The notes below the pieces were generated by a model. It was not told the origin of the DNA. It searched no databases and worked only from the letters and a program-made list of their open reading frames with translations. A stretch of 64,000 nt of DNA from Lentzea sp033794685 (lineage in GTDB: Bacteria; Actinomycetota; Actinomycetes; Mycobacteriales; Pseudonocardiaceae), in NCBI GenBank assembly GCA_033794685.1, contig JARAYZ010000004.1. One strand, written 5' to 3'. The translations under genes were made by a program, and so were the position numbers. Shown one piece after another: positions 22,956-31,988 of this stretch (positions are counted from its first letter, which is position 1; each line of letters starts with the position of its first letter).

Positions 22956-25900
22956 ATGCGCGGAAAAACCAAAGTGCTGGGCGCCGTCACGGCGCTCGCC
23001 CTGATCGCGGCACCGGCCGCCACAGCCGCGGCCGCTCCACCGGTGGGCAAGGCCCCGCAGAAGGCGGCCGACGAGGTCACCCTCGTCACCGGCGACAGGG
23101 TCCTGCTGGGGCAGGACAGGCAGGTCGTCGCGATCCAGCCCGGTGAGGGCCGCGACAGGATGGCCTTCAAGACCGCCCGCACCGCGGACGGTCACCTGAT
23201 GGTCGTGCCGAAGGACGCGTTCGAGCCGCTGGCGGCGGGCAGGCTCGACACCCGGCTCTTCGACGTGACCACGTTGCTGGAGTTCGGCTACCGCGACCGC
23301 ATGCCGCTGATCGTGGACGGCCGGGCGAGACTCGGTGCCCGGTCCTCGACCGACTGGTCGGCGCTGAAGTCCGGGGGCAAGGTCTGGCTGGACGGCATCC
23401 GCAAGCCGACGCTCGACCGCAGCGTCGCCCAGATCGGCGCGCCGGCCGCCCACCAGAAGGGCATCACCGGCAAGGGGATCAAGGTCGCGATCGTCGACAC
23501 GGGCGTCGACGAGAAGCACCCCGACCTCGCGGGTCAGCAGATCGCCGAGAAGAACTTCACGACCGACCCCGACACCACCGACAACGTCGGCCACGGCACG
23601 CACGTCGGGTCGACCGTGGCGAGCCACGACTCGAAGTACGGCGGCGTCGCACCGGGAGCCCAGCTCATCGACGCGAAGGTCTGCGTCGAGTTCGGCTGCC
23701 AGGAGTCCTGGATCCTCGACGGCATGCGCTGGGCCGCCGAGCAGGGCGCCCAAGTGATCAACATGAGCCTCGGCGGTAGCGACACCCCCGAGGTGGACCC
23801 GCTGGAGCAGGCCGTCAACGACCTGACGGCCCAGTACGGCACGTTGTTCGTCATCGCGGCGGGCAACTCGGGTTCACCGGGTTCGGTGGGCTCTCCCAGC
23901 ACCGCCGAGGCCGCGCTGTCGGTCGGCGCCGTCGACCGCGACGACAAGCTCGCCCCGTTCTCCAGCAAGGGCCCTCGCGTTGGAGACAGCGGGCTCAAGC
24001 CCGAGGTGACCGCACCGGGCGTCGACATCGTCGCCGCCAAGGCCGGAACCGCTGACCACGTCGCGTTCAGCGGCACGTCGATGGCGACCCCGCACGTGGC
24101 GGGCGCGGCGGCGTTGCTCAAGCAGCAGCACCCGGAGTGGACGCCGGCGCAGCTCAAGTCGGTGCTCGCGACCACGGCCAAGCCCGCCGAGGGCGTCAGC
24201 GCGTTCGACCAGGGCGCGGGACGCATCGACGTGGCCAAGGCGATCGGCCAGGTGCTCACCGGTGACGTCACGGTCAACCTCGGACTGCAAGAGTGGCCGC
24301 ACGGCGACGACAAGCCGGTGACCAAGCCGATCACCTACACCAACCCGACGGACGCGCCGATCACGCTCGGCCTCGCGCTCAAGAGCACCGCTCCGGCGGG
24401 CCTGTTCTCGTTGGGCGCCACGACGGTCACCGTGCCGGCCAAGGGCACCGCGTCGGTCAACGTCACCGGTGACTCGCGCGCCGGCACCCAGGACGCCGCG
24501 TACGCGGGCGAGGTCGTGGCCACGTCCGGCACGCACACCGTCCGCACGCTCGTCGGCATCGACCGCGAGGTCGAGAGTTACACCCTCACGATCGACTCGA
24601 TCGGCCGTGACGGCGCGGACCCGGCCGAGTCGTTCTCGCTGCTCGTCGGCCTGGACAACAGCGTGTTCAAGTTCGTCGGTGGCGCGGGGGACCTGAAGGT
24701 GCGTCTGCCCAAGGGCAGGTACTTCGTCGAGACCTCCCTGTCCAACGGCGAGCGCGGCCTGGACCTGCTCTACCAGCCGGACGCGGAACTCACCCGCGAC
24801 CTGACGATCAAGCAGGACGCCCGCCAGGCCCAGCCGGTGTCGGTGAAGGCACCGGAGGAGACCGGTGACTTCACGCTCGGCATCATCAGCTTCCGCCGCT
24901 CGGTGGGCGGACAGGACCGCCTGGGGGGCTCGCTGCTGATGTTCGGCGGCTTCGACGGCGTCGCGATCGCCCAGGCGGGCGGACCGATGCCGCCCAGCGA
25001 CCTGTCCTCGCTCGCGATGCTCCAGGCCAACACCACGGCCGACCCCCACACGTTCTACCGGCTCGCCTACCCGGTTCCCGGTGGTTTCCCCGTCGGGCTG
25101 AACAAGGCGCCGGCCAAGAAGGACCTGGCCAGGGTCGAGTCCACGATCGGTGGCCTGAAGCCGGACAGCCTCGCCCAGAAGGGCGAACTGCCGGTCACCG
25201 CGCTCGGGGTGAGCAGCGGCACCGCCCTCTACCCGGTGGCCGTCGGCGCCACCTCGGTCGACTACGTGTCGACCGAGGACGTGCTCTGGCAGTCAGCGGT
25301 GATGACGCGTCACGCCAACGGCGCGCAGGAACGCATCACCTCGCCGAACCGCAAGTACGCGGCGGGCAGGACCTACCGGGAACGCGAAGTCCGGCCGGTG
25401 TTCTCGCCGGGTCTGCCCGAGGCGCCGTACGGCTTCGTCGAGCGGTACGGCACGCAGCTCTACGTCGGGCCTCCGATGACGAGCGACGGCACGCACGGCA
25501 CCGGTTCGTCCACTGTGGACAGCGCCAGGGCCGCCCTGTACCGCAACGGTGTGCTGCTCGGGGAGACCACCACCCCCGGTGGCCTGTTCTCGGGCGTGCC
25601 GTTGCCACAGGGTGACTTCCGCGCCGAGGTGAGCCTCGACCGGAGCTCGCAGTTCGAGTTCGGCACCAAGGTGTCCGCGGTGTGGACGTTCAAGTCCAAG
25701 GGCGTCGAGGGCAAGATCGAGTCGCCGCCGCTGTCGGTGGTGCGCTTCGACCCGAAGCTCGACGACAACGGCGCGGTACCCGCGGGCACGTTGCAGCGCA
25801 TCGGATTGCTCACGCAGACGCAGGGCGACGCGGGCAAGGTGCGCGTCACCGGTGTCGAGTACTCGCACGACGACGGCAAGACGTGGCGCCGCGCGGGCGT

Positions 25901-26030
25901 TGTCGGCAACAGCGCGTTGGTCTACAACCCGGCGAACGCGCGGTGGACTTCGCTGAAGGCCACCGCGACGGACGCCAGGGGTGGAACCGTTGAGATCACC
26001 GTGATCCAGGCCTACAAGGTCGGATCCTGA
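22956..26030 (+). CDS. Secreted S8 subtilisin-family serine protease (1)
   Basis: 1024 residues, ATG after GAGGGGA. A signal peptide (about 1-27, with the AATAAAA cleavage region) and a propeptide-like region lead to the S8 domain: Asp181 (IVDTGVDEKHPD), His213 (VGHGTHVG), Asn304 (AAGNSG) and Ser375 (SGTSMATPHVAG) complete the catalytic set. The remaining 600 residues are beta-rich extracellular domains. It would cleave proteins outside the cell. It lies just after the MNIO operon, so a role in processing those membrane proteins is possible but unsupported; two hairpins separate them. A paralogue of similar build lies at 36004-39192. Confidence 0.9.
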   Translation: MRGKTKVLGAVTALALIAAPAATAAAAPPVGKAPQKAADEVTLVTGDRVLLGQDRQVVAIQPGEGRDRMAFKTARTADGHLMVVPKDAFEPLAAGRLDTRLFDVTTLLEFGYRDRMPLIVDGRARLGARSSTDWSALKSGGKVWLDGIRKPTLDRSVAQIGAPAAHQKGITGKGIKVAIVDTGVDEKHPDLAGQQIAEKNFTTDPDTTDNVGHGTHVGSTVASHDSKYGGVAPGAQLIDAKVCVEFGCQESWILDGMRWAAEQGAQVINMSLGGSDTPEVDPLEQAVNDLTAQYGTLFVIAAGNSGSPGSVGSPSTAEAALSVGAVDRDDKLAPFSSKGPRVGDSGLKPEVTAPGVDIVAAKAGTADHVAFSGTSMATPHVAGAAALLKQQHPEWTPAQLKSVLATTAKPAEGVSAFDQGAGRIDVAKAIGQVLTGDVTVNLGLQEWPHGDDKPVTKPITYTNPTDAPITLGLALKSTAPAGLFSLGATTVTVPAKGTASVNVTGDSRAGTQDAAYAGEVVATSGTHTVRTLVGIDREVESYTLTIDSIGRDGADPAESFSLLVGLDNSVFKFVGGAGDLKVRLPKGRYFVETSLSNGERGLDLLYQPDAELTRDLTIKQDARQAQPVSVKAPEETGDFTLGIISFRRSVGGQDRLGGSLLMFGGFDGVAIAQAGGPMPPSDLSSLAMLQANTTADPHTFYRLAYPVPGGFPVGLNKAPAKKDLARVESTIGGLKPDSLAQKGELPVTALGVSSGTALYPVAVGATSVDYVSTEDVLWQSAVMTRHANGAQERITSPNRKYAAGRTYREREVRPVFSPGLPEAPYGFVERYGTQLYVGPPMTSDGTHGTGSSTVDSARAALYRNGVLLGETTTPGGLFSGVPLPQGDFRAEVSLDRSSQFEFGTKVSAVWTFKSKGVEGKIESPPLSVVRFDPKLDDNGAVPAGTLQRIGLLTQTQGDAGKVRVTGVEYSHDDGKTWRRAGVVGNSALVYNPANARWTSLKATATDARGGTVEITVIQAYKVGS

Positions 26031-26033
26031 TCC

Positions 26034-26726
26034 CTAGGGAAGGTTGAGAACGAGCTCGGCGGCCGGGACGCGGGTGCCCGTGTAGAAGGGGATCTCCTCA
26101 CGCACGTGCAGCCGCGCCTCGGTGCCGCGCAGGTGCCGCATGAGGTCGACGATGCGGTGCAGTTCGTCGGCCTCGAACGCGAGCAGCCACTCGTAGTCGC
26201 CTAGAGCGAACGACGCGACGGTGTTCGCGCGCACGTCCGGGTAGTCGCGGGCTTCCTTGCCGTGGTCCGCCAGCATCTTGCGGCGGTCGCCCTCGTCCAG
26301 CAGGTACCACTCGTAGGACCGCACGAACGGGTAGACGCAGATGTACTTGCGCGCCTCCTCCCCCGCGAGGAACGCGGGGATGTGGCTGCGGTTGAACTCC
26401 GCGGGGCGGTGCAGGGCGACCTGCGACCAGACCGGCGTGGAGACCTTGCCGAGCGGCGTGCGGCGGAAGCCCGTGTAGGCGGCCTGCACCTGCTCGATCT
26501 CCTCGGCGTGCCACCAGATCATGAAGTCCGCGTCGGCGCGCAGGCCGGCCACGTCGTAGACGCCGCGGACGACGACTCCCTTGCCCTCCAACGCGTCCAG
26601 GTAGTTCTGGGTCTCGCTGGCGGCCGCCGAGCGGTCGTCCGGAAGCCTGCCGGGTTCGACCCGGAACACCGACCACATCGTGTAGCGGATGGTGTCGTTG
26701 AGCTCGTTGTAGTTGAGGCGCGCCAT
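26034..26726 (-). CDS. hemQ: Coproheme decarboxylase HemQ (ChdC)
   Basis: 230 residues from the ATG at 26726. Chlorite-dismutase-like family: MARLNYNELNDTIRYTMWSV at the start, FMIWWHAEEIEQVQAAYTGF, YICVYPFVRSYEWYLL and LLAFEADELHRIVDLMRHLR are all typical of actinobacterial HemQ. It converts coproheme to protoheme by two peroxide-dependent decarboxylations, the last step of the Gram-positive route. Third gene of the hemE-hemY-hemQ operon, 23 bases after hemY. It converges with the subtilase, with three bases between the stops. Confidence 0.93.
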   Translation of the reverse strand: MARLNYNELNDTIRYTMWSVFRVEPGRLPDDRSAAASETQNYLDALEGKGVVVRGVYDVAGLRADADFMIWWHAEEIEQVQAAYTGFRRTPLGKVSTPVWSQVALHRPAEFNRSHIPAFLAGEEARKYICVYPFVRSYEWYLLDEGDRRKMLADHGKEARDYPDVRANTVASFALGDYEWLLAFEADELHRIVDLMRHLRGTEARLHVREEIPFYTGTRVPAAELVLNLP

Positions 26727-26749
26727 AGGTCCATCTTGGCACGGGCTTC

Positions 26750-28177
26750 TCAACGGCGAACGCGGCCCAGCAGGTGTGCTGCGACACGGGCGGCGGCCGA
26801 GTCGGCGGTCGCGATGCAGGCCGGCACGCCCACCCCGTGCAGCGTGGCGCCCGCGACGGCGAGGCCCGGCACGTCGGCGATTCCGCGTTCGATCGTGTCG
26901 ACCAGGTCGACGTGACCGACGCCGTACTGCGGCAGCCCGCCGCCCCAGCGCTGCACCACGTAGTCGATCGGCGCGGCCTTGATGCCCGTCAGCTCGTGCA
27001 GGTCGTTGCGGACGGCCTTGACCAGGTCGGCGTCGCTGCGCTGCAGGAGCGCCGTCTCGCCGTGCCGCCCGACCGAGCCGCGCAGGACGACCGGTTCGCC
27101 GTAGTGCGACCACTTGCGGCTGGAGAACGTGAACGCCTTGGCGGTGAACGGGGTGATGCGGTCGGAGTACCGCTCCCCCTCCGCGATCAGCACGCCGGAG
27201 CGCTGGGGCAGTTCGGTGCCCGGCGGCAGTGCCAGCGCGACGACGGCCATCGAGGCGACCTCGACCTTGCCGTACGCGGCCGACACCTGCGGGGCGATCT
27301 CGTGCAGCAGCTTGCGCGCGGACGGCGCCGGGACCGCGAGCACGACGCCGTCGCACTCCAGGTACTGCGGGGTGGCGGCCGAGCCGATCTCCAGGCGCCA
27401 GCCGTCGCCGAGCCACGACAGCACGCGGACCGGCAGGCCGAGCCTGATCTCGGGCCTCGCGACCTCGGCGAGCCTGTCGACCAGCGACGACACGCCGTTC
27501 GACAGGCTGGCGAACACCGGCGGCCGCGCTGAACGGGCCTGTGGTGGCGCGGGCATCATCGTCGCGGCGGCCGCGAGCAGCGAGCCGACGCCCTTGTCCA
27601 GCAGCGTCGCGATCTGCGGCATCGTGGCGCGCAGGCCCAGTTCGTCCGCGCGGCCCGCGTAGACACCGCCCAGCAACGGGCTGACCAGGCGGTCCGCGAC
27701 CTCGGGGCCGAACCTGTCCTTCATCAGCGCGCCGACCGCGACGTCGCCGCCCGCGAGCTCGATCGGCGGCAGCGTCGGTTCCATCTCGACCCGCAGCGCG
27801 CCCTCGGACGACAACATGTGCCGCACCGTCTCGACGCTCGCCGGCACGCCCATGAACGTGTGCGCGGGCAGCTGGTGCGTGCGCCCCGCCGCGTGCACGG
27901 ACGCCTTCGCGGCCGTCGGGTGCACGACGTGGCCGGTGAGCCCGACCTCGTCGATCAGCTCCTGCGCCTCGGGCTTGCGGTGCAGGAACGCCTCCGCGCC
28001 CACGTCGAACCGCACACCCGCGAGCTCGGTCGTGCGCAGCTTGCCGCCGATCCGGTCGGACTGCTCGATCACGGTGATCCTCGCGTCGGGCCCGAGGAGC
28101 ATGCGCAACCGGTGCGCGGCGGCCAGCCCGGAGATCCCTCCCCCGACGACGGCGACGTGCGGCGCTCTTCCCTGCAT
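26750..28177 (-). CDS. hemY: Coproporphyrinogen III / protoporphyrinogen oxidase
   Basis: 475 residues from the ATG at 28177. N-terminal FAD dinucleotide-binding motif VAVVGGGISGLAAAHRL and IEQSDRIGGKLRT; C-terminal VPGLAVAGATLHGVGVPACI is the second FAD-binding segment of HemY. With HemE and HemQ next to it, the enzyme most likely oxidises coproporphyrinogen III (name also CgoX). The ATG overlaps the hemE stop in TAATG. The ferrochelatase of the pathway is not in the window. Confidence 0.92.
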   Translation of the reverse strand: MQGRAPHVAVVGGGISGLAAAHRLRMLLGPDARITVIEQSDRIGGKLRTTELAGVRFDVGAEAFLHRKPEAQELIDEVGLTGHVVHPTAAKASVHAAGRTHQLPAHTFMGVPASVETVRHMLSSEGALRVEMEPTLPPIELAGGDVAVGALMKDRFGPEVADRLVSPLLGGVYAGRADELGLRATMPQIATLLDKGVGSLLAAAATMMPAPPQARSARPPVFASLSNGVSSLVDRLAEVARPEIRLGLPVRVLSWLGDGWRLEIGSAATPQYLECDGVVLAVPAPSARKLLHEIAPQVSAAYGKVEVASMAVVALALPPGTELPQRSGVLIAEGERYSDRITPFTAKAFTFSSRKWSHYGEPVVLRGSVGRHGETALLQRSDADLVKAVRNDLHELTGIKAAPIDYVVQRWGGGLPQYGVGHVDLVDTIERGIADVPGLAVAGATLHGVGVPACIATADSAAARVAAHLLGRVRR

Positions 28178-29211
28178 TACAAGCTGTGGATCAGTTCGAC
28201 GGTCCGGGTGATGATCTCCGGATCGGTGTCGGGCAGCACGCCGTGACCGAGGTTGAAGATGTGGCCCGCGGCGGCCTTGCCCTCGGCGTGGATGCGGCGC
28301 ACCTCGCGTTCGACGGCCTCGAAGCCCGCGAAGAACAGCGCCGGGTCGAGGTTGCCCTGCACGACCGGCTTGGGCAGGTCGGGGTGCGCTCGCTGGAGGC
28401 GTTCGACCGCCACGTCGAGCGGGAGACGCCAGTCGACGCCGACGACGTCCGCGCCGGCCTCGCGCATCGCGGGCAGCAGCTCCCCGGTGCCGACGCCGAA
28501 GTGGATCCTCGGGACGGTGCTGATCGTCTCCAGGACGCGCTTCGAGTGCGGCAGCACGAACTCGCGGTAGTCGCGCTCGGACAACGCGCCCGCCCACGAG
28601 TCGAAGAGCTGCACGGCCTGCACACCCGCGTCGAGCTGCGCGTGCAGGAACGCCGTCGTGATGTCCGCGATCTTGGCCAGCAGCGCGTGCCAGAGCTCCG
28701 GGTTGCCGTGCATGAGCGCCTTGGTGCGCTCGTGGTTCTTGCTCGGCCCGCCCTCGACCAGGTAGGAGGCCAGCGTGAACGGCGCTCCGGCGAACCCGAT
28801 CAGGGCGACTTCCCCGGGGAGTTCCTTGAGCAGCAACCCGATCGCGTCCGCGACCGGCTGGACCTGCTCGGCGTGCAGCTCGGGAAGAGCCTTCACGTCC
28901 TCGAGCGTCCGGACCGGGTTCGCGACCACGGGACCGACGCCCGCGACGATGTCGAGGTCGACACCGGCGGCCTTGAGCGGCACGACGATGTCGGAGAAGA
29001 GGATCGCGCCGTCGACGCCGTGCCGCCGGATCGGCTGCATGGTGATCTCGCAGACCATCTCCGGGTCCATGCACGCGTCGAGCATGACGGTGCCCTGGCG
29101 GAGGGCGCGGTACTCGGGGAGCGACCGTCCCGCCTGCCTCATGAACCAGACAGGGGTGTGCGACGGGGTGCCGCCACTTGCGGCCACGAGGAGGGGGACT
29201 TGAGTGCTCAT
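28177..29211 (-). CDS. hemE: Uroporphyrinogen decarboxylase
   Basis: 344 residues, usual length. The N-terminal PVWFMRQAGRSLPEYRALR motif (about 21-39) and GVDGAILFSDIVVPL and FSGW-like QLFDSWAGALS segments identify HemE. It removes four carboxylates from uroporphyrinogen III to give coproporphyrinogen III. First gene of the leftward heme operon and divergent from the DUF3000 gene with 72 bases between, which must hold both promoters. Confidence 0.95.
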   Translation of the reverse strand: MSTQVPLLVAASGGTPSHTPVWFMRQAGRSLPEYRALRQGTVMLDACMDPEMVCEITMQPIRRHGVDGAILFSDIVVPLKAAGVDLDIVAGVGPVVANPVRTLEDVKALPELHAEQVQPVADAIGLLLKELPGEVALIGFAGAPFTLASYLVEGGPSKNHERTKALMHGNPELWHALLAKIADITTAFLHAQLDAGVQAVQLFDSWAGALSERDYREFVLPHSKRVLETISTVPRIHFGVGTGELLPAMREAGADVVGVDWRLPLDVAVERLQRAHPDLPKPVVQGNLDPALFFAGFEAVEREVRRIHAEGKAAAGHIFNLGHGVLPDTDPEIITRTVELIHSL

Positions 29212-29283
29212 ATCTCTTTCATGGTCCCACGTCCCGGCGTGCCGCCGTCACTCGGCCGGATTGCGAGGCATACAGTCAGTTGT

Positions 29284-29826
29284 GTGACCGAGCCGGAAAT
29301 CTTCCGCCGGGCGGTGGGGACGCTCAAGTCGGTTCGCCACAGGCCCGAGATCGAACTCACCGAAGTTCGCCCACCGCAGCGGCTCGCTCCGTGGGCGTAC
29401 GCGCTGACGGCTGAGGTCACCGGCCCGTCGGACGAACTGTCGACCGGAAGGCTCGTGCTGCTGCACGATCCGGACGGCGACGAGGCGTGGGGCGGTGTCC
29501 TCCGCGTGGTGGCGTACGTACGTGTGGAGCTCGACCACGAGCTCGCGTCGGATCCCCTGCTGCCCGAGGTCGGGTGGTCGTGGCTGACCGAGGCGCTGGA
29601 GCAGTCCGGGGCCGGGTTCACCGCGCTGGGCGGGACCGTCACGCAGACGTCGTCGGCCCGGTTCGGCGACATCGCGGGGCCCGCGCGGACGGACGACCTG
29701 GAGTTGCGCGCGTCGTGGACCGCGCTCGACGGGGAACTCGCCGAGCACGGCACCGCTTTCTACGAGCTGATGGCGACGGCCGTGGGGCTGCCACCGGTCG
29801 GCGTCACCCTGTTCGGGCAGCGCTGA
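29284..29826 (+). CDS. DUF3000 family protein
   Basis: 180 residues, GTG start. Segments APWAYALTAEV, GRLVLLHDPDGDEAWGG and FYELMATAVGLPPVGVTLFG match the actinobacterial DUF3000 family, whose function is unknown. The family is often divergent from hemE, as here. Soluble, no clear motif. Converges with the dipeptidase gene. Confidence 0.88.
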   Translation: MTEPEIFRRAVGTLKSVRHRPEIELTEVRPPQRLAPWAYALTAEVTGPSDELSTGRLVLLHDPDGDEAWGGVLRVVAYVRVELDHELASDPLLPEVGWSWLTEALEQSGAGFTALGGTVTQTSSARFGDIAGPARTDDLELRASWTALDGELAEHGTAFYELMATAVGLPPVGVTLFGQR

Positions 29827-29833
29827 CTCCTTT

Positions 29834-30979
29834 TTATTCGTCGGCGTCCCTGAGGACGCGCAGGACGTTCGCGCCGGCGAGCTTGGCGCAGTCGTCCTCG
29901 GACCAGCCCTTGTCGAGCAGCGCGCCGAAGAGGTTCGGGTACGTCGAGACGTCCTCGAGCCCCTCGGGGAGTGCCTGCACTCCGTCGTAGTCGCCACCGA
30001 CGCCGATGTGGTCGATGCCGACGACCTCCCGCGCGTGCTCGAGGTGCGCGACCACGTCGTCGAGCGTCGCACCCGGCGCCGGGTGGTCGAGGGCCCACTT
30101 CTCGCCAAACGTCTTGCGCTGGTCCATGTCGGCGTGGCTCTGCCCTGCGGCCGTCATGGCGTCACGAAGGGCTGCGTCCCATTCAGCGAACCGGGGCGAC
30201 ACGAAGCTCGGCACGAATGTGATCATGGCCACACCGCCGTTCGCCCTCAGTTTGACCAACACGTCGTCCGGAACGTTGCGCGGATGGTCCGCGACGTGGC
30301 GGCACGACGAGTGGCTGAAGATGACGGGCTTGACGCTCGTCTCCAGCGCGGCGTGCATCGTGCTGGGCGCGACGTGGCTCAGGTCGACGAGCATGCCGAT
30401 CCGGTTCATCTCGCGCACGACGTCGCGGCCGAACTCGGTCAGCCCGCCGTGTTCGGGCTGGTCAGTGGCACTGTCGGCCCACGGCGTGTTGTCGTTGTGG
30501 GTCAGCGTCATATAACGGACGCCCAGGCGGCGCAGCGCGCGCAGGACTCCGAGTGAAGAGTTGATGGAATGTCCGCCCTCGGCCCCGAGGAGGGAGGCGA
30601 CACGCCCGGAGGCGAAAACTTCTTCGGCTTCGGCGGCGGTCGTCGCGATGCCCAGGTGACCGGAGTACCGCTCCGCCAGCTCGTAGACCAGCTCGACCTG
30701 CTCCAGCACGGCGGTCACGGCTCCGTCGCCCGCGAGCCTGCCGGGAATCCAGACGGACCAGAACTGCATCCCCAGGCCGCCCTCGCGCATTTTCACGAGG
30801 TCCGTGTGCAGGCTGGGATGACGTTCGGTGAGATCGATCTTCGCCGCGGTCGTGTAGACGTCCTCGCCCGTTCCGTCGCCGAACTCGCGAAGAGCCCACG
30901 GGAGGTCGTTGTGGCCGTCGACGAGAGGGACACGCTGCAGCAACGCTCGCGCTCGCTCGACTCCAGAACTACTAGACAC
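29834..30979 (-). CDS. Membrane dipeptidase-family (renal dipeptidase-like) peptidase
   Basis: 381 residues from the GTG at 30979, chosen because GGAG lies six bases upstream; TTG at 30991 is possible. Peptidase M19 family: VDGHNDLPW holds the first His and Asp metal ligands, LGAEGGHSI the bridging Glu, and VDLSHV and FSHSSCRHVADHPRN the later His ligands. A binuclear zinc enzyme that splits dipeptides, including D-amino-acid ones; no signal peptide is seen, so it is probably cytosolic. Confidence 0.88.
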   Translation of the reverse strand: MSSSSGVERARALLQRVPLVDGHNDLPWALREFGDGTGEDVYTTAAKIDLTERHPSLHTDLVKMREGGLGMQFWSVWIPGRLAGDGAVTAVLEQVELVYELAERYSGHLGIATTAAEAEEVFASGRVASLLGAEGGHSINSSLGVLRALRRLGVRYMTLTHNDNTPWADSATDQPEHGGLTEFGRDVVREMNRIGMLVDLSHVAPSTMHAALETSVKPVIFSHSSCRHVADHPRNVPDDVLVKLRANGGVAMITFVPSFVSPRFAEWDAALRDAMTAAGQSHADMDQRKTFGEKWALDHPAPGATLDDVVAHLEHAREVVGIDHIGVGGDYDGVQALPEGLEDVSTYPNLFGALLDKGWSEDDCAKLAGANVLRVLRDADE

Positions 30980-31047
30980 AACCAACTCCAAGATGTCGTT
31001 CTGAGAGGGGCTCGCGTTACACCCCCTATCTAGTTGTCATCCAATCG

Positions 31048-31073
31048 TGTGACACATGGGGCCATCTGTCACA
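31048..31073. promoter_or_regulatory. Long palindrome between dipeptidase and response regulator genes
   Basis: TGTGACACATGG (31048-31059) and CCATCTGTCACA (31062-31073) form a 26-bp palindrome with one mismatch. It lies in the 255-bp divergent interval, 69 bases from the dipeptidase start. A TGTGACA arm recalls CRP/FNR-type sites (TGTGA..TCACA), which suggests a CRP-family regulator; inference. Confidence 0.5.
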
Positions 31074-31234
31074 ACTCAATAGGGATAGATACCCGATTGA
31101 TCGTCCCGTAGACCCGCATGGGCGGCTACGCTGCCCCAGACGACACCACTTTCGGTCGATCAGTGGCGCGGCTGATTGGACGAAAGTCTCCGGTGCCGGT
31201 CGGGGGGCACGACCGACTCCAGGGAGGTAGTGAC

Positions 31235-31951
31235 GTGGCTGCCGTCGGCTTAGGTCAGGCCGTTCGTACCACGCCAGCCGGCTCGTTGCCGGCGAACATG
31301 GTCCCGCACCCGCGGGAAGAGCTTTTTTCAGTGCTGGTGGTCGACGACCACCCACTGCTGAGGGAGGCGATATCAGCTCGGCTCACCCAAATGGGAGCCG
31401 GGACAGTGCATGAGGCCGCATCGGTGGCAGAGGCTCGGGCGCGGGCACTTGCAACCGGTCCTTGCGACCTCGCGATCCTCGATCTGGGCCTGCCGGATGG
31501 CACCGGCATCGACCTGGTCACGGAACTCCGTGCCCAGGGCTGGCCCCGCATCGTGGTCCTCGCATCCTCCGACGACCCCTACGCGGTCAGGTCGGCCTTC
31601 CAGGCGGGCGCCCAGGCGTACCTCCTGAAGTCCGCCTCTCCGATGGTGGTCACCGACGGGGTGCGCAGGGTTCTCGATGGTGGCGTTTACGCAGATCCGA
31701 GCGTGGCACCAGTACTCGCAGCGGGTACTCGGGTGCCGGGCACCGACAACACGCCGCGGGAACTCTCCGCGCGTGAGGTCGAGGTGCTCCAGCTGGTCGC
31801 CGATGGCCAGAGCAACAAGGAAATCGGCGAGGCTCTGAGCTTGTCCGCGTTGACGGTGAAGTCTCACCTGTCGCGGATCGGCCGGAAGCTGGGCACCGGG
31901 GATCGCGCTCAGATGGTCGCGCTGGCAATGCGTGCCGGCGTGATCCGTTAG
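31235..31951 (+). CDS. NarL/LuxR-type response regulator
   Basis: 238 residues from the GTG at 31235 (AGGGAGG upstream). A receiver domain (about 31-150) has the acidic pair in VVDDHP (37-38), phospho-acceptor Asp83 in ILDLGLPDG and Lys132 in YLLKSAS. The GerE-type helix-turn-helix (about 176-235) reads LSAREVEVLQLVADGQSNKE and LSLSALTVKSHLSRIGRKL. No histidine kinase gene is next to it, so it is an orphan here. RNase D follows 37 bases later and may be co-transcribed. Confidence 0.88.
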   Translation: MAAVGLGQAVRTTPAGSLPANMVPHPREELFSVLVVDDHPLLREAISARLTQMGAGTVHEAASVAEARARALATGPCDLAILDLGLPDGTGIDLVTELRAQGWPRIVVLASSDDPYAVRSAFQAGAQAYLLKSASPMVVTDGVRRVLDGGVYADPSVAPVLAAGTRVPGTDNTPRELSAREVEVLQLVADGQSNKEIGEALSLSALTVKSHLSRIGRKLGTGDRAQMVALAMRAGVIR

Positions 31952-31988
31952 ATACCGGTTTGAAGCACTGAACCGGCCGAGAACACCT

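Noticed and set aside
26750..29074. A continuous frame joining hemY to sequence inside hemE
   Set aside because: The part beyond 28177 is out of frame with hemE and has Arg/Ala/Gly-rich non-coding character; the ATG at 28177 overlaps the hemE stop and gives a normal HemY length.
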